Origin: Pseudomonadota bacterium
GTDB lineage: Bacteria; Pseudomonadota; Gammaproteobacteria; Burkholderiales; Burkholderiaceae_E
Reading direction: 5' to 3'
Assembly (NCBI GenBank): GCA_029779755.1
Contig: JAKOZZ010000206.1
Span: 1 to 48,003 of the forward strand
Length of the DNA stretch: 48,003 bases
Part shown: piece by piece, positions 1-10,349 of the stretch
How positions within the stretch are numbered: position 1 is the stretch's first letter
Layout: each line of letters opens with the position of its first letter
Notes under the pieces: generated by a model
The model's input: only the letters and a program-made list of their open reading frames with translations
The model's database searches: none
Told to the model about the DNA's origin: nothing
Made by a program: the position numbers and the translations under genes

Positions 1-195
1 GGCGCGCGGGGCAGCGGCGCCGCCCCTTCGCGCGCGCCCGCCGCACGCACCCCGTCCGGCGCGCCGAGCGCGCGTGCACCGGCTGCGCGCGGCGCGGCAC
101 CCCGGGCTGCAGCACCCCGAGCTGCGGCTCCCCGGGCCGCGGCACCCCGCGCCATCGGCGGCCTGCGGCCGCGGAGCAGCAAGGCCAAGGGCTGA
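1..195 (+). CDS. C-terminal tail of a truncated gene, probably YhbY-type RNA-binding protein
   Basis: The frame beginning at base 1 is open up to a TGA at 193-195 and encodes about 64 residues rich in Ala, Pro and Arg, ending in Ser-Lys-Ala-Lys-Gly. It contains four copies of a five-residue unit (Ala-Ala-Pro-Arg-Ala) at 94-153. No folded domain is visible, so identity rests on position. In betaproteobacteria and in E. coli the gene facing the end of greA is commonly yhbY (CRM-domain ribosome-assembly protein), and betaproteobacterial YhbY often has a basic C-terminal extension. The start lies outside the window. It could instead be another basic-tailed protein, or non-coding GC-rich sequence. 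Confidence 0.4.
   Translation, partial: GARGSGAAPSRAPAARTPSGAPSARAPAARGAAPRAAAPRAAAPRAAAPRAIGGLRPRSSKAKG
94..153 (+). repeat. Four imperfect 15-bp tandem repeats
   Basis: Units at 94-108, 109-123, 124-138 and 139-153 each encode Ala-Ala-Pro-Arg-Ala in the frame open from base 1. Synonymous differences between units suggest an old expansion within a coding tail. Confidence 0.6.
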
Positions 196-283
196 GCCCC
201 CGGCCGCCATCTGCATGGCCGCCAGTGGCGCGGCCGCCTGCCGCAGGTGGTTCACCCGCGGGCGCCCGCGCCGGGCATCGGCG

Positions 284-757
284 TCATTCGTACCGCACGT
301 CGAGAAGTTCGTACTCGCGCATCCCGCCCGGTGCCTTGACCTCGGCGACGTCGCCCGGAGACTTCCCGATCAGGGCGCGCGCCAGCGGACTCGACACCGA
401 GATCCGGCCCGACTTGATGTCGGCCTCGTCGTCGCCGACGATCTGATAGACGACCTTCTCACCGGACTCGAGATCCTCGAGTTCGACGGTGGCACCGAAG
501 ACAGCACGCCCATCGGCGTCCAGCAGCTTCGGGTCGATGATCTGCGCATTCGACAGCTTCGACTCGATCTCGGCAATCCGCCCCTCGATGAAGCCCTGCC
601 GCTCGCGCGCGGCATCGTATTCGGCATTCTCGGACAGATCGCCCTGCGCGCGTGCCTCGGCGATCGCCGTGATCACCGCGGGGCGCTCGATCGATTTCAG
701 ACGCTGCAGTTCTTCCTTGAGCAACTGGGCTCCGCGCTGCGTCAGGGGGATGGCCAT
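284..757 (-). CDS. greA: Transcription elongation factor GreA
   Basis: The 157-residue product has the usual GreA length and layout. An N-terminal coiled coil (about residues 1-75) carries the acidic tip sequence Gly-Asp-Leu-Ser-Glu-Asn-Ala-Glu-Tyr, and a C-terminal FKBP-like domain follows. GreA enters the RNA polymerase secondary channel and stimulates cleavage of backtracked transcripts. It lies 114 nt downstream of carB on the same strand, as in many betaproteobacteria, so co-transcription with carAB is likely. The ATG at 757 gives the conserved start (MAIPLTQRG). Confidence 0.95.
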   Translation of the reverse strand: MAIPLTQRGAQLLKEELQRLKSIERPAVITAIAEARAQGDLSENAEYDAARERQGFIEGRIAEIESKLSNAQIIDPKLLDADGRAVFGATVELEDLESGEKVVYQIVGDDEADIKSGRISVSSPLARALIGKSPGDVAEVKAPGGMREYELLDVRYE

Positions 758-871
758 GCGTTCACTCCGATTCGTTCCGGGTCACCCCGGCGGAGGTCGG
801 GCGCGCCATGACGGCGGCCGGACCTCCGATGGTCCGATTGTCAGTTCCTGCGATCGACGGCGCCGCGCCGC

Positions 872-3800
872 TCAGGCGGCGGCGAGACCGGCGTGCAGTT
901 CCTGCAGGCTGTAGACGTCCAGGCCGCGCAGGTGCTTCATGCCTTCGACCGCGGCGCGGGCGCCGGCGATCGTCGTGTAGTACGTGACCCGCTGCGCCAG
1001 CGCCGTGGTCCGGATCGAGCGCGAATCGGCGATCGCGCCGCGCCGCTCCTCGACCGTGTTGATCACCAGCTGGATGTCGCCGTTCTTCATCATGTCGACG
1101 ACGTTGGGTCGGCCTTCCTGCACCTTGCTGACCGACGTCACCGGCACGCCCGCCGCGGCGATCGCCGCCGCCGTGCCCTTGGTGGCGATCACCCGGAATC
1201 CGAACGCGTGCAGCGCGCGGGCCAGCGGCACCATGCGCGGCTTGTCGGCGTTCTTCACCGAGATGAACACGCCGCCCTCGGTCGGCAGCTTCACGCCCGC
1301 CGCCAGCTGCGACTTCACGAAGGCCTCGCCGAACGAGTAGCCCACGCCCATCACCTCGCCGGTGGATTTCATCTCGGGACCGAGGATCGTGTCGACGCCA
1401 GGGAACTTCACGAACGGGAACACCGCTTCCTTCACCGAGAAGTACTTCGGGGTCACTTCGGCGCCGATGCCCTGCTGAGCCAGCGTGCGCCCGGCCATGC
1501 AGCGCGCCGCGATCTTCGCCAGCTGCAGTCCGGTCGCCTTGGACACGTACGGGACGGTGCGCGACGCGCGCGGATTGACCTCCAGCACGTAGACCGTGCC
1601 ACCGTCGACCTGGGCGCCCTCCGCGGGCACGGCGGCAGACGGGTCCTGCTGGATCGCGAACTGCACGTTCATCAGGCCGACGACCTTCAGGGCGCGCGCC
1701 ATCAGCTCGGTCTGGCGCTTCAGTTCGGCCACCAGCCCTTCGGACAGCGAGTAGGGCGGCAGCGAACAGGCCGAATCACCGGAGTGGACGCCGGCCTGCT
1801 CGATGTGTTCCATCACGCCGCCGATGAACACGCGCTCGCCGTCGCACAGGCAGTCGACGTCGACCTCGATCGCGTCGTTCAGGAAACGGTCGAGCAGCAC
1901 CGGGCTGTCGTTGCTGACCTTCACCGCCTCGCGCATGTAGCGCTCGAGATCCTTCTGCTCGTGCACGATCTCCATCGCGCGGCCGCCCAGCACGTAACTG
2001 GGACGGACCACCAGCGGATAGCCGATCTCCTGGGCCATCGCGATCGCTTCGGATTCGGTGCGGGCGGTGCGATTGGGCGGCTGGCGCAGGTTCAGCTTGA
2101 CCAGCAGCTTCTGAAAGCGCTCGCGGTCCTCGGCGATGTCGATCGACTCCGGCGAGGTGCCGATGATCGGCACGCCGTTGGCCTCCAGCGCCTTGGCCAG
2201 CTTCAGCGGGGTCTGCCCGCCGTACTGCACGATCACGCCGACCGGCTTCTCGAGATCGACGATCTCGAGCACGTCCTCCAGCGTCAGCGGCTCGAAGTAC
2301 AGGCGATCCGAGGTGTCGTAGTCGGTCGACACGGTCTCGGGGTTGCAGTTGACCATGATGGTCTCGAACCCGTCCTCGCGCAGGGCGAACGCCGCGTGCA
2401 CGCAGCAGTAGTCGAATTCGATGCCCTGCCCGATCCGGTTCGGACCGCCCCCCAGCACCATGATCTTGCGCCGGTCGGACGGCGCCGCTTCGCACTCGTC
2501 CTCGTAGGTGGAGTACAGGTAGGCCGTGGCCGTGGCGAACTCGGCCGCACAGGTGTCGACGCGCTTGTACACCGGGCGCACGCCCAGCTCGCGGCGCAGC
2601 TTGCGCACCTCGCCTTCGGTGCTGTCGAGCAGCCACGCCAGGCGCCGGTCCGAGAACCCCTTCTTCTTGAGGAACAGCAGCGTGGCGCGGTCGATGTCGG
2701 CCAGGGTGCGCTTCTCCAGCGCGAGCTCGAGGTCGACGATCTCCTTGATCTGCACCAGGAACCAGGGGTCGATCTTCGTGAGCTCGAACACCTCGTCGAT
2801 GGTGAAGCCCTGCGCGAACGCATCGCCCACGTACCAGATCCGCTCCGGACCGGGCTCGCCGAGCTCTTCCTCGAGGGTCTCGCGGTCCTTGGTCTTCTCG
2901 TTCAGGCCGTCGACGCCCACCTCGAGCCCGCGCAGCGCCTTCTGGAAGGACTCCTGGAAGGTGCGACCGATCGCCATCACCTCGCCCACCGACTTCATCT
3001 GCGTGGTGAGGTGGGCGTCGGCCTGCGGGAACTTCTCGAACGCAAACCGCGGGATCTTGGTGACGACGTAGTCGATCGTGGGCTCGAACGACGCCGGCGT
3101 GGCGCCCCCGGTGATCTCGTTGCGCAGCTCGTCGAGCGTGTAGCCGACGGCCAGCTTGGCCGCGATCTTGGCAATGGGGAAGCCGGTGGCCTTCGAGGCC
3201 AGCGCCGACGAGCGCGACACGCGCGGGTTCATCTCGATCACGATCATCCGCCCGTCCCGCGGGTTGATCGCGAACTGCACGTTGCTGCCGCCGGTGTCGA
3301 CGCCGATCTCGCGCAGGATCGCGATCGACGCGTTGCGCATCAGCTGGTATTCCTTGTCGGTCAGCGTCTGCGCCGGCGCGACCGTGATCGAGTCGCCGGT
3401 GTGGATGCCCATCGGATCGAGGTTCTCGATGGAGCACACGATGATGCAGTTGTCGGCGCGATCGCGCACGACCTCCATCTCGAACTCCTTCCACCCGATC
3501 AGCGACTCCTCGATCAGCAGCTCGCGCGTGGGCGAGGCCTCGAGTCCGCGCTTGCAGATCGTCTCGAACTCCTCGGCGTTGTAGGCGATGCCGCCGCCGG
3601 TGCCGCCCAGCGTGAAGCTCGGACGGATGATCACCGGGAAACCGACGGTGCGCTGCACGGCCCAGGCCTCGTCGAGCGAGTGCGCGATGCCGGAGCGGGC
3701 CGAGCCCAGCCCGATCTTCGTCATCGCCTCCTTGAACTTGGAGCGGTCCTCGGCCTTGTCGATCGCCTCGGGCGAAGCGCCGATCAGCTCGACGTCGTAC

Positions 3801-4129
3801 TTGTCGAGCACGCCGTGGCGATGCAGGTCGAGCGCGCAGTTCAGCGCGGTCTGGCCGCCCATCGTCGGCAGGATCGCGTCGGGACGCTCCTTGGCGATGA
3901 TGCTCTCGACCACCTGCCAGGTGATCGGCTCGATGTAGGTGACGTTGGCCGTCTCCGGGTCGGTCATGATCGTCGCCGGATTGCTGTTGACCAGCACGAC
4001 CCTGAAGCCCTCCTCGCGCAACGCCTTGCAGGCCTGCGCGCCGGAGTAGTCGAACTCGCAGGCCTGACCGATGACGATCGGGCCGGCGCCGATGATGAGG
4101 ATGCTCTTGATGTCGGTGCGCTTAGGCAT
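872..4129 (-). CDS. carB: Carbamoyl-phosphate synthase large subunit
   Basis: The 1085-residue product matches full-length CarB. It has two homologous halves, each with an ATP-grasp fold, separated by an oligomerisation region and followed by a C-terminal MGS-like allosteric domain (from about residue 940). It makes carbamoyl phosphate from bicarbonate, ATP and the ammonia supplied by CarA, feeding pyrimidine and arginine synthesis. Each half opens with the glycine-rich nucleotide motif (GAGPIVIGQ near residue 15; GGGPNRIGQ near residue 567). Its ATG overlaps the carA stop codon by 8 nt (ATGCCTAA), indicating translational coupling. Confidence 0.97.
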   Translation of the reverse strand: MPKRTDIKSILIIGAGPIVIGQACEFDYSGAQACKALREEGFRVVLVNSNPATIMTDPETANVTYIEPITWQVVESIIAKERPDAILPTMGGQTALNCALDLHRHGVLDKYDVELIGASPEAIDKAEDRSKFKEAMTKIGLGSARSGIAHSLDEAWAVQRTVGFPVIIRPSFTLGGTGGGIAYNAEEFETICKRGLEASPTRELLIEESLIGWKEFEMEVVRDRADNCIIVCSIENLDPMGIHTGDSITVAPAQTLTDKEYQLMRNASIAILREIGVDTGGSNVQFAINPRDGRMIVIEMNPRVSRSSALASKATGFPIAKIAAKLAVGYTLDELRNEITGGATPASFEPTIDYVVTKIPRFAFEKFPQADAHLTTQMKSVGEVMAIGRTFQESFQKALRGLEVGVDGLNEKTKDRETLEEELGEPGPERIWYVGDAFAQGFTIDEVFELTKIDPWFLVQIKEIVDLELALEKRTLADIDRATLLFLKKKGFSDRRLAWLLDSTEGEVRKLRRELGVRPVYKRVDTCAAEFATATAYLYSTYEDECEAAPSDRRKIMVLGGGPNRIGQGIEFDYCCVHAAFALREDGFETIMVNCNPETVSTDYDTSDRLYFEPLTLEDVLEIVDLEKPVGVIVQYGGQTPLKLAKALEANGVPIIGTSPESIDIAEDRERFQKLLVKLNLRQPPNRTARTESEAIAMAQEIGYPLVVRPSYVLGGRAMEIVHEQKDLERYMREAVKVSNDSPVLLDRFLNDAIEVDVDCLCDGERVFIGGVMEHIEQAGVHSGDSACSLPPYSLSEGLVAELKRQTELMARALKVVGLMNVQFAIQQDPSAAVPAEGAQVDGGTVYVLEVNPRASRTVPYVSKATGLQLAKIAARCMAGRTLAQQGIGAEVTPKYFSVKEAVFPFVKFPGVDTILGPEMKSTGEVMGVGYSFGEAFVKSQLAAGVKLPTEGGVFISVKNADKPRMVPLARALHAFGFRVIATKGTAAAIAAAGVPVTSVSKVQEGRPNVVDMMKNGDIQLVINTVEERRGAIADSRSIRTTALAQRVTYYTTIAGARAAVEGMKHLRGLDVYSLQELHAGLAAA

Positions 4130-5381
4130 TCTTGTTGTTCTCCATCAGCTTCACGAACCGGTCGAACAGATAGACGATGTCGTGCGGCCCGGGACTGGCT
4201 TCGGGATGCCCCTGGAAGCAGAACGCGGGCTTGTCGGTGCGCATCAGCCCCTGCACCGAGTCGTCGAACAGGGACACGTGGGTGACACGCATGTTGGCCG
4301 GCAGGCTGGAAGGGTCGACGGCGAACCCGTGGTTCTGGCTGGTGATCAGCACCTGTCCGGTGTCGAGATCCTTCACCGGGTGGTTGGCGCCGTGGTGGCC
4401 GAACTTCATCTTCATGGTGCGGGCACCGGACGCCAGCCCCATGATCTGGTGGCCCAGACAGATGCCGAAGGTCGGGATGCCGCGTTCGATCAGTTCGCGC
4501 GTCGCGGCGATCGCATAGTCGCAGGGCTCGGGATCGCCCGGGCCGTTCGACAGGAAGATGCCATCCGGGTTCAGGGCGAGCGCGTCGGCCGCACTGGCCT
4601 GCGCCGGCAGCACGGTGACCGCGCAGCCGCGGTCGGCGAGCAGGCGCAGGATGTTGCGCTTCACGCCGAAGTCGAAGGCCACGACCCGGAAGCGCCGTTC
4701 GGACTGGGGACGGTATCCGGACTCGAGCGCCCAGACACCCTCGCTCCAGTCGTAGGGCCTGTCGACGCTGACCACCTTGGCGAGATCCATGCCGGCGAGC
4801 CCCGGGAACCCCTGCGCTGCGGCGATCGCCGCCTGTTCGTCGAGCTGCTCGCCCGGCGCCGAGCCCGCCAGCAGGCAGCCGCCCTGCGCCCCCTTTTCCC
4901 GCAGGATGCGCGTCAGCTTGCGCGTGTCGATGCCGGCGATGCCGGGAATGCCCTCACGCACCAGGTAGTCGGACAGCCCGCTCTGCGCACGCCAGTTCGA
5001 CGCACGCGCCGGCAGGTCCTTGATCACCAGGCCGGCGGCATGGATGCGCGTGGATTCGGCATCCTCGGCGTTCACCCCGTAGTTGCCGATGTGCGGATAG
5101 GTGAGCGTGACGATCTGCCGGCAGTAGCTGGGATCGGTGAGGATCTCCTGGTACCCGGTGATCGCGGTGTTGAACACGACCTCGCCCACGGTGCGGGTGG
5201 GCGCGCCGATCGAGACGCCGCGAAACACGGTGCCATCGGCCAGCGCCAGCAGCGCGGGGACGGACTCGGGGATGAGACCCGCTCCGGCGGTGCGGGCGGG
5301 GTCGTTCTGAAGTTCGGGTGGCAACGGCAGCTCCTGCAGCGGATTCACCGGAGCACCCCTGACCGAATCGCTCCGCGGCAT
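4122..5381 (-). CDS. carA: Carbamoyl-phosphate synthase small (glutaminase) subunit
   Basis: CarA hydrolyses glutamine and channels ammonia to CarB. The C-terminal class I glutamine amidotransferase domain shows the nucleophile motif FGICLGHQ and the His-Glu pair in HPEASPG. The N-terminal CPSase_sm_chain domain begins near [12 protein letters not shown]. The frame from ATG 5381 gives 419 residues, longer than usual, and no ribosome binding site precedes it. A GTG at 5348 is preceded by AGGGG about 8 nt upstream and gives 408 residues, so it is a credible alternative start. First gene of the carAB(-greA) unit. Confidence 0.95.
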   Translation of the reverse strand: MPRSDSVRGAPVNPLQELPLPPELQNDPARTAGAGLIPESVPALLALADGTVFRGVSIGAPTRTVGEVVFNTAITGYQEILTDPSYCRQIVTLTYPHIGNYGVNAEDAESTRIHAAGLVIKDLPARASNWRAQSGLSDYLVREGIPGIAGIDTRKLTRILREKGAQGGCLLAGSAPGEQLDEQAAIAAAQGFPGLAGMDLAKVVSVDRPYDWSEGVWALESGYRPQSERRFRVVAFDFGVKRNILRLLADRGCAVTVLPAQASAADALALNPDGIFLSNGPGDPEPCDYAIAATRELIERGIPTFGICLGHQIMGLASGARTMKMKFGHHGANHPVKDLDTGQVLITSQNHGFAVDPSSLPANMRVTHVSLFDDSVQGLMRTDKPAFCFQGHPEASPGPHDIVYLFDRFVKLMENNKNA

Positions 5382-5524
5382 CCGGCGATCGTCGCGGATA
5401 CCGGGCCCATGCGGGCCCGCCGGAGGGCATCACGCGGGGGGCGACAGCGGCCGCACGCGCGCGCATTCGGAAGGATTTTTGAGTGGGGCTGGCGCTAGCC
5501 GGTGGGATTCGGGTAAACCTGCGG

Positions 5525-5530
5525 ATTATA
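5525..5530 (-). promoter_or_regulatory. Candidate -10 box for carA
   Basis: Reading on the minus strand, a perfect TATAAT lies here, about 145 nt before the carA start. No clear -35 hexamer is seen 16-18 nt upstream. The 310-nt space between carA and the divergent SDR gene otherwise holds only a short hairpin (GGGCCC arms, 5403-5418) in the carA leader and the SDR ribosome binding site. Confidence 0.5.
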
Positions 5531-5675
5531 GCATTTGCTGCGCTGCGACCTGCCCGTGCGCCCCCGCCCGGCGTACGGGATGAGGCCGCCTTCGCTGCGG
5601 CGGACCGGCGTGCACGCGATGGGCCGGCGTGCGCGCACGAGGCGCCCCGCCGCTACACTCGCCACACCAACCAAC

Positions 5676-5686
5676 AGGAGGAGGAG
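5676..5686 (+). promoter_or_regulatory. Strong ribosome binding site of the SDR gene
   Basis: The AGGAGGAGGAG run ends five bases before the ATG at 5692. It decides the start against an upstream in-frame ATG at 5629. Confidence 0.8.
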
Positions 5687-5691
5687 CCGCC

Positions 5692-6465
5692 ATGCCACGT
5701 CTGTCGAAACTCTCGCGCTCGGTCGCCGGCAAGGTCGTGATCGTCACCGGCGCAGCCAGCGGCATGGGCCGCGCCACCGCCCAGCTGTTCGCCGACGAGG
5801 GCGCACGCGTCGCCGTCACCGACGTCGCCGACGTGGCACCGGTGGTCGACGCCATCAGCGCCGCCGGCGGCACGGCCCACGGCTGGCGGCTCGACGTGGC
5901 CGACCCGGCCGACATCACGCGCGTGGTCGGCGAGGTGGCGGCGAAGTTCGGCGGCATCGACGCGCTGGTCAACAACGCCGGCATCTCCGTGCGGCTGCCG
6001 GTCGACGCCGACGACTACGAGTCGAAGTGGGCGCGCGCGCTCGACGTGATGCTGACCGCCCACGTGCGGATGATCCGCGCGGCTCTGCCGCACCTGCGCA
6101 AGTCGGCGTCGCCGCGCATCGTCAACGTCGCCTCGACCGAAGGCCTCGGCGCGACGAAGCTGCACAGCCCGTACACGGCCGCCAAGACGGGCGTGATCGG
6201 ACTGACCCGCTCGCTGGCGGTGGAGTTCGGCAGCGAGGGCATCACCGTCAACTGCATCTGCCCGGGCCCGATCGACACGCCGCTGGTGGCACGCGTGTCG
6301 GCCGCGGACCGCGCCAAGTACGTGCACCGCCGCATCCCCATGGGCCGCTACGGCGACCCGGAGGAGGTGGCGCAGATGACGCTGTCGCTGTGCCTGCCGG
6401 CCGCCTCGTTCGTCACCGGGGCCGTGATCCCCGTCGACGGCGGCCTGATGGTCCGCAACGCCTAG
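5692..6465 (+). CDS. Short-chain dehydrogenase/reductase (SDR family oxidoreductase)
   Basis: The 257-residue product is a classical SDR. It has the cofactor motif TGAASGMG near residue 19, NNAG near residue 90, a catalytic Ser in the NVAST segment and the YTAAK catalytic Tyr/Lys pair, and it ends in the usual VIPVDGG segment. It should be a soluble NAD(P)-dependent alcohol or ketone oxidoreductase; the substrate cannot be read from the sequence. It stands alone, divergent from carA. Its stop codon and that of recR share the palindrome CTAG at 6462-6465. Confidence 0.9.
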   Translation: MPRLSKLSRSVAGKVVIVTGAASGMGRATAQLFADEGARVAVTDVADVAPVVDAISAAGGTAHGWRLDVADPADITRVVGEVAAKFGGIDALVNNAGISVRLPVDADDYESKWARALDVMLTAHVRMIRAALPHLRKSASPRIVNVASTEGLGATKLHSPYTAAKTGVIGLTRSLAVEFGSEGITVNCICPGPIDTPLVARVSAADRAKYVHRRIPMGRYGDPEEVAQMTLSLCLPAASFVTGAVIPVDGGLMVRNA

Positions 6466-7064
6466 TCCTGCACCGCCCGCCGATCGCGCAGCGCCTGCGC
6501 GATCGTGCCCGGGTCGACGTACTCGAGCTCGCTGCCCACCGGCACGCCGCGCGCCAGACGCGTCACCTTCAGTCCGCGGGCGCGCAGCAGTTCGCCGATG
6601 TAGTGGGCGGTCGCCTCGCCTTCCTGGGTGAAGTTGGTGGCGAGGATCACCTCCCGGACCGTGCCGTCGGTCGCCCGCGCCAGCAGGCGGTCGAAGTGGA
6701 TCTCCTTCGGTCCGATGCCGTCGAGTGGCGACAGCCGCCCCATCAGCACGAAGTACAGCCCATTGAAGGTGAGCGTCTGCTCGACCATCAGCTGGTCCGA
6801 GGGTGTCTCGACCACGCACAGCACGGCCGCGTCGCGCCGCGGCGACGAGCAGGTGTCGCAGATCTCGTGTTCGGTGAAGGTGTTGCAGCGCGCGCAGTGC
6901 CGGATGCGTTCGACCGCCTCGGCGAGCGCGCGGGACAGCAGCGCGGCCCCCTCCCGATCGTGCTGCAGCAGGTAGTACGCGAAGCGCTGCGCTGACTTGG
7001 CGCCCACGCCCGGCAGGCGCTTGAGCGCCGCGGTCAGCGCCTCCAGGGCGGCGGGGGCCTTCAT
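6462..7064 (-). CDS. recR: Recombination mediator RecR
   Basis: RecR works with RecF/RecO to load RecA on SSB-coated gaps. The 200-residue protein shows the N-terminal helix-hairpin-helix region ([20 protein letters not shown]), a four-cysteine zinc motif (CARC...CDTC near residues 57-72) and a Toprim domain starting at LCVVETPSD. The frame is open further upstream, but the ATG at 7064 matches the conserved RecR N terminus and sits 5 nt after the ybaB stop. It is the last gene of the ffs-dnaX-ybaB-recR group. Confidence 0.95.
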   Translation of the reverse strand: MKAPAALEALTAALKRLPGVGAKSAQRFAYYLLQHDREGAALLSRALAEAVERIRHCARCNTFTEHEICDTCSSPRRDAAVLCVVETPSDQLMVEQTLTFNGLYFVLMGRLSPLDGIGPKEIHFDRLLARATDGTVREVILATNFTQEGEATAHYIGELLRARGLKVTRLARGVPVGSELEYVDPGTIAQALRDRRAVQD

Positions 7065-7069
7065 CGCGC

Positions 7070-7396
7070 TCAGAAGGGCATCTTGAATCCGGGCGGCAGC
7101 GGCAGGCCGGCCGTCACGCTGCCCATCCGCTCGGCCGACGTCTGCTCGGCACGGCGCAGCCCGTCGTTGAGCGCGGCCACGAGCAGATCTTCGAGCATGT
7201 CCTTGTCGTCGGCGAGCAGACTCGGGTCGATCGAGATGCGCTTGATCTCGTTGCGGCACGTCAGCACGACCTTGACCAGGCCCGCGCCCGACTGCCCCTC
7301 CACCTCGACCGAGGCGAGCTCCTCCTGCTTCTTGCGCAGGTTCTCCTGCATCTGCTGGGCCTGCTTCATCAGACCCGCCAGTTGTCCCTTCATCAT
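7070..7396 (-). CDS. ybaB: YbaB/EbfC-family nucleoid-associated protein
   Basis: The small 108-residue DNA-binding protein begins with a long amphipathic helix ([20 protein letters not shown]) and continues with the family core ([13 protein letters not shown]) and a [12 protein letters not shown] tail. YbaB/EbfC dimers bind DNA and affect nucleoid structure. It sits between dnaX (69-nt gap) and recR (5-nt gap), the usual order. Two adjacent ATG codons (7396, 7393) could serve as the start. Confidence 0.93.
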   Translation of the reverse strand: MMKGQLAGLMKQAQQMQENLRKKQEELASVEVEGQSGAGLVKVVLTCRNEIKRISIDPSLLADDKDMLEDLLVAALNDGLRRAEQTSAERMGSVTAGLPLPPGFKMPF

Positions 7397-7465
7397 GCGC
7401 GATGGCTCCTGGGTGATCCCGCTACGGGAATGCTCTTTGATGGTGGAAAAGTGTTCGCGAGGGGC

Positions 7466-9643
7466 TCAGTCGTCGACCGGGCGGACGGAGTCCGGCACGA
7501 TCCGGCCGTCGAAGTCGTCGATCAGCGTGCGCACGAACGGATCCGCCTCGATGGCGGAACGCGCCTCGCTCAGACGCTCGGCGCGCTGGCGCGAGACCAC
7601 CGACGCGGCCGTGGCGCTGCCGACCGCGCCGGTCTCGACCGTCAGGCGCACCGTTGCGCCGAAGTGCGTCGACAGGGCGTCGCGCACCTTGCCGACGGTG
7701 GCGGCCTCGGCCAGCGCCTTGACCGGCACGCGCACCCGGAACTCGAGACCGTCGCGGTCGTCGTGGGCGACCAGCTCGCTCTGCTGCATGAACTGCCGGG
7801 CCAGCCCGACGACCGGAAGCCGCAGCGCAAGGCCGGGCCAGTCGCCATCGAACGACGCGCCCGCATCCGCTACGGACGCCGCCCCGGCGGCCGCGGCCGG
7901 CGCTTCCGCCGCGGCCCCCGCGCCCGGCCCGGACCGCAGGTCGCGCACCGGTGCCGCGCGCTCGGGTGCCGGTGCCGCGCGCTCGGATGCCGTTGCCGCG
8001 TCCTCGGACGCCGACGCCGCGCGCTCGGGCGCATCGAGCCATGCCGGCGGCCCGTCCTGCGGCTCGGAATCCTCGTCCCACGGCGGTGGCGATTCGGCCG
8101 ATCCGCGTCCGGACGCGGCGGACGGCGCCGCCCGGGGGGCCGAGGAGGACGGCGCCACCGGTCGGGCCGGCGTGCCGGGCGCGGCCGGCACGGCCGGCAC
8201 GAGCGGCACGGGCGGCACGGCTGGCGCAGCCGCCAGCGGCGCGCCATTCCGGACGGGACCCGGCGCAGGCGGCGCCAACGACGATCGACCACCGCGCGCA
8301 CCCGCCACCGCCGCCAGCGCGGCCGCCCGGGCGGCCGCGACGTCGTTCGCCGGTGGCCGGGCCGGCGACGCCTGCGCCTGCGGCGGCGGCAACGCACGAT
8401 CGACCGGCGCCTGCCGAGCCCCCGGCGCGGACGCACCCGCGCCCGGCACCGGCCCGTGCGATCCGACCGGCGCACCGGGCCCCGCGCCGCGCGCATGTGC
8501 CGCCGGGCCGCCCGCCGCGCGCCCCGCCGACGCAGCGTCGTCGTCGGCCGGCCTGAATGCGAGCAGGCGCAGCAGCGTCATGGTGAACCCGGTGAGTTCG
8601 TCCGGCGCAAGCGCGAGATCCCGCCCGCCATGGATGACGATCTGGTAGTACACCTGCAGGTCTTCGGGCGCGATGGCCTGCGCATAGCGCGCCAGCGCCC
8701 CCGTGTCGGCATCGTCGCCGAACGCACCGACCTGGGCCAGGGCGATGCGCTGGAGCTCGGCCGCGAGTTCGGCCAGCACGCGTGCGAACGGCGCGTTGGC
8801 CGCCGCCATCTCGTCGGCCACGCCCACCAGCGCACGCCCGTCGCCGGCGATCAGCGCATCGAGAAGACGCGACAGGTATTCACGATCGACCGCGCCGAGC
8901 ATCTCGCGCACCGCCTGCTCGCCCACCTGCCCCGCGGAGAACGCGATCGCCTGGTCGAGCAGCGACAGCGCATCGCGCATGCTGCCGGCCGCCGACCGGC
9001 CGATCAGCGTCAGGGCCGCGGGCTCGAACGCGATGCCCTCGGCCTCGAGCACGGTCGCCAGGTGGCGCGCCACCGCGGCCGGCGCCATGTTCTTCAGGTT
9101 GAACTGGAGGCAGCGCGACAGCACCGTGACCGGCACCTTCTGCGGATCGGTGGTGGCCAGGATGAACACGACGTGCGGCGGCGGCTCCTCGAGCGTCTTG
9201 AGCATCGCGTTGAACGCGTGCGTCGAGAGCATGTGCACTTCGTCGATCACGTACACCTTGTAGGCGCCGGCCGACGGGGCATAGACCGCGTTCTCGAGCA
9301 GCTGCGTCATCTCGTCGACACCCCGGTTCGAGGCGGCATCGAGCTCGAGGTAGTCGGGATGGCGCCCCTGATCGATCTCGGTGCAGGCCGTGCACACCCC
9401 GCACGGCCGGGACGACACCCCGGTCTCGCAGTTCAGCGACTTGGCCAGGATGCGCGCGATCGTCGTCTTGCCGACGCCGCGCGTGCCGGTGAACAGATAC
9501 GCGTGGTGCAGACGCCGGGTGTCGAGCGCATGCGTGAGCGCGCGCACCACATGCTCCTGGCCGACCAGCGACTGGAAATCGCGCGGCCGCCATTTGCGCG
9601 CCAGCACCTGATGGGCGTCGCGTGGGGAGTCTGCAGCTGTCAT
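7466..9643 (-). CDS. dnaX: DNA polymerase III subunit tau/gamma
   Basis: DnaX is the clamp-loader ATPase that joins replicase cores and loads the beta clamp. Visible features are Walker A GTRGVGKTT, a zinc motif (C-GVCTAC), Walker B VYVIDEVHML and the sensor motif LSRCLQF. A clamp-loader domain III runs to about residue 365, followed by a very long Ala/Pro-rich linker (roughly residues 375-600) with internal repeats, and a conserved tau C-terminal domain. The frame continues upstream to 9703, but that part overlaps the SRP RNA, so the ATG at 9643 (MTAADSPRDAHQ, 725 aa) is preferred even though no clear ribosome binding site precedes it. No frameshift signal for a gamma form was recognised. 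Confidence 0.94.
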   Translation of the reverse strand: MTAADSPRDAHQVLARKWRPRDFQSLVGQEHVVRALTHALDTRRLHHAYLFTGTRGVGKTTIARILAKSLNCETGVSSRPCGVCTACTEIDQGRHPDYLELDAASNRGVDEMTQLLENAVYAPSAGAYKVYVIDEVHMLSTHAFNAMLKTLEEPPPHVVFILATTDPQKVPVTVLSRCLQFNLKNMAPAAVARHLATVLEAEGIAFEPAALTLIGRSAAGSMRDALSLLDQAIAFSAGQVGEQAVREMLGAVDREYLSRLLDALIAGDGRALVGVADEMAAANAPFARVLAELAAELQRIALAQVGAFGDDADTGALARYAQAIAPEDLQVYYQIVIHGGRDLALAPDELTGFTMTLLRLLAFRPADDDAASAGRAAGGPAAHARGAGPGAPVGSHGPVPGAGASAPGARQAPVDRALPPPQAQASPARPPANDVAAARAAALAAVAGARGGRSSLAPPAPGPVRNGAPLAAAPAVPPVPLVPAVPAAPGTPARPVAPSSSAPRAAPSAASGRGSAESPPPWDEDSEPQDGPPAWLDAPERAASASEDAATASERAAPAPERAAPVRDLRSGPGAGAAAEAPAAAAGAASVADAGASFDGDWPGLALRLPVVGLARQFMQQSELVAHDDRDGLEFRVRVPVKALAEAATVGKVRDALSTHFGATVRLTVETGAVGSATAASVVSRQRAERLSEARSAIEADPFVRTLIDDFDGRIVPDSVRPVDD

Positions 9644-9681
9644 GCGGCTCGAGAGGAGATGGGCGCCGGCGTCGGGAGGGT

Positions 9682-9779
9682 GGGCGAGCCGGGACCCCGG
9701 CACTCACGGTGAATGGCTGTGGCTGCTTCCTTCCGGACCTGACCAGGTTCGCCACGTCGCAATGCGGGGGGGCCCGCCC
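9682..9779 (-). ncRNA. ffs: Signal recognition particle RNA (4.5S, bacterial small type)
   Basis: The minus strand carries the near-universal SRP RNA apical loop: GACCAGGTTC and ACCTGACC on the plus strand, which read as AGGTCAGGTCCGGAAGGAAG on the RNA (about 9726-9745). The ends pair as expected: 5' GGGCGGGCC (9779 downwards) with 3' GGCUCGCCC (ending at 9682). This gives a hairpin of about 98 nt, the normal size of gammaproteobacterial and betaproteobacterial 4.5S RNA. It binds Ffh and targets membrane proteins co-translationally. It lies directly upstream of dnaX, a common betaproteobacterial arrangement. Confidence 0.93.
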
Positions 9780-9785
9780 GCGATC

Positions 9786-9791
9786 ATTCTA
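9786..9791 (-). promoter_or_regulatory. Candidate -10 box for ffs/dnaX
   Basis: The minus strand reads TAGAAT, and its last base lies 7 nt before the predicted 5' end of the SRP RNA at 9779, the right distance for a transcription start. The -35 region is weak. Confidence 0.5.
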
Positions 9792-9957
9792 ACAGTCGCC
9801 GCGCACGCCCTCCCGGGCATCGCCGGAAGTGCGCTGGCGGGCCGCCTGCCGGCCCTTCTGCCGGCACCGTCCGGGCGGCCGCGGCGCCCCGCCGCCGGAC
9901 CCCGGCGCGCGCGCCGCGCCTGTGGTATTTTCGCTCCAAAATCAAGGACACACAGCC

Positions 9958-10278
9958 ATGGCAATCAAGCACGTCTCCGACGCCACCTTCCAATCGGACG
10001 TCCTCGACTCGGACGCGCCGGTCCTCGTCGATTACTGGGCCGAGTGGTGCGGCCCCTGCAAGATGATCGCGCCGATCCTCGACGAGATCGCCAGGGACTA
10101 CGAAGGCCGCCTGCAGGTCGTGAAGGTCAACGTCGACGAGAACCAGACGGTGCCGTCGAAGTACGGCATCCGCGGCATCCCGACCCTGATGCTGTTCAAG
10201 AACGGCGCCCCGGTCGACACGAAGGTCGGCGCGCTGTCGAAATCCCAGCTGACCGCATTTCTGGACAGCAAACTCTGA
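9958..10278 (+). CDS. trxA: Thioredoxin
   Basis: The 106-residue product is a single thioredoxin fold with the active site WCGPCK (about residues 30-35), the buried Asp in LVDYWAEW and the conserved cis-Pro in [11 protein letters not shown]. It reduces cytoplasmic disulfides with electrons from thioredoxin reductase. The ATG at 9958 follows an AAGGA-type site and gives the standard length. A TATTTT element at 9927-9932 may be part of its promoter. It lies upstream of rho, as in many proteobacteria. Confidence 0.96.
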   Translation: MAIKHVSDATFQSDVLDSDAPVLVDYWAEWCGPCKMIAPILDEIARDYEGRLQVVKVNVDENQTVPSKYGIRGIPTLMLFKNGAPVDTKVGALSKSQLTAFLDSKL

Positions 10279-10324
10279 TTCGTTGTACCCTCGCGGCGCG
10301 CGCTCAGGCGCTGCCGCGCCGGAT

Positions 10325-10341
10325 GCCCGCCTCGAGCGGGC
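10325..10341 (+). terminator. Hairpin downstream of trxA
   Basis: GCCCGC and GCGGGC arms (6 bp) enclose a five-base loop, 47 nt after the trxA stop. No U tract follows, so termination would be partial or factor-dependent. Confidence 0.3.
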
Positions 10342-10349
10342 TCCGCCTC

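Noticed and set aside
893-4285. Long plus-strand open frame across carB (1130 codons)
   Set aside because: It lies antisense to a clear carB, is rich in Arg, His and Asp without domains, and is explained by high third-position GC.
7466-9643. Programmed frameshift for a gamma form of DnaX
   Set aside because: No slippery A-rich heptamer with downstream structure was recognised in the GC-rich gene.
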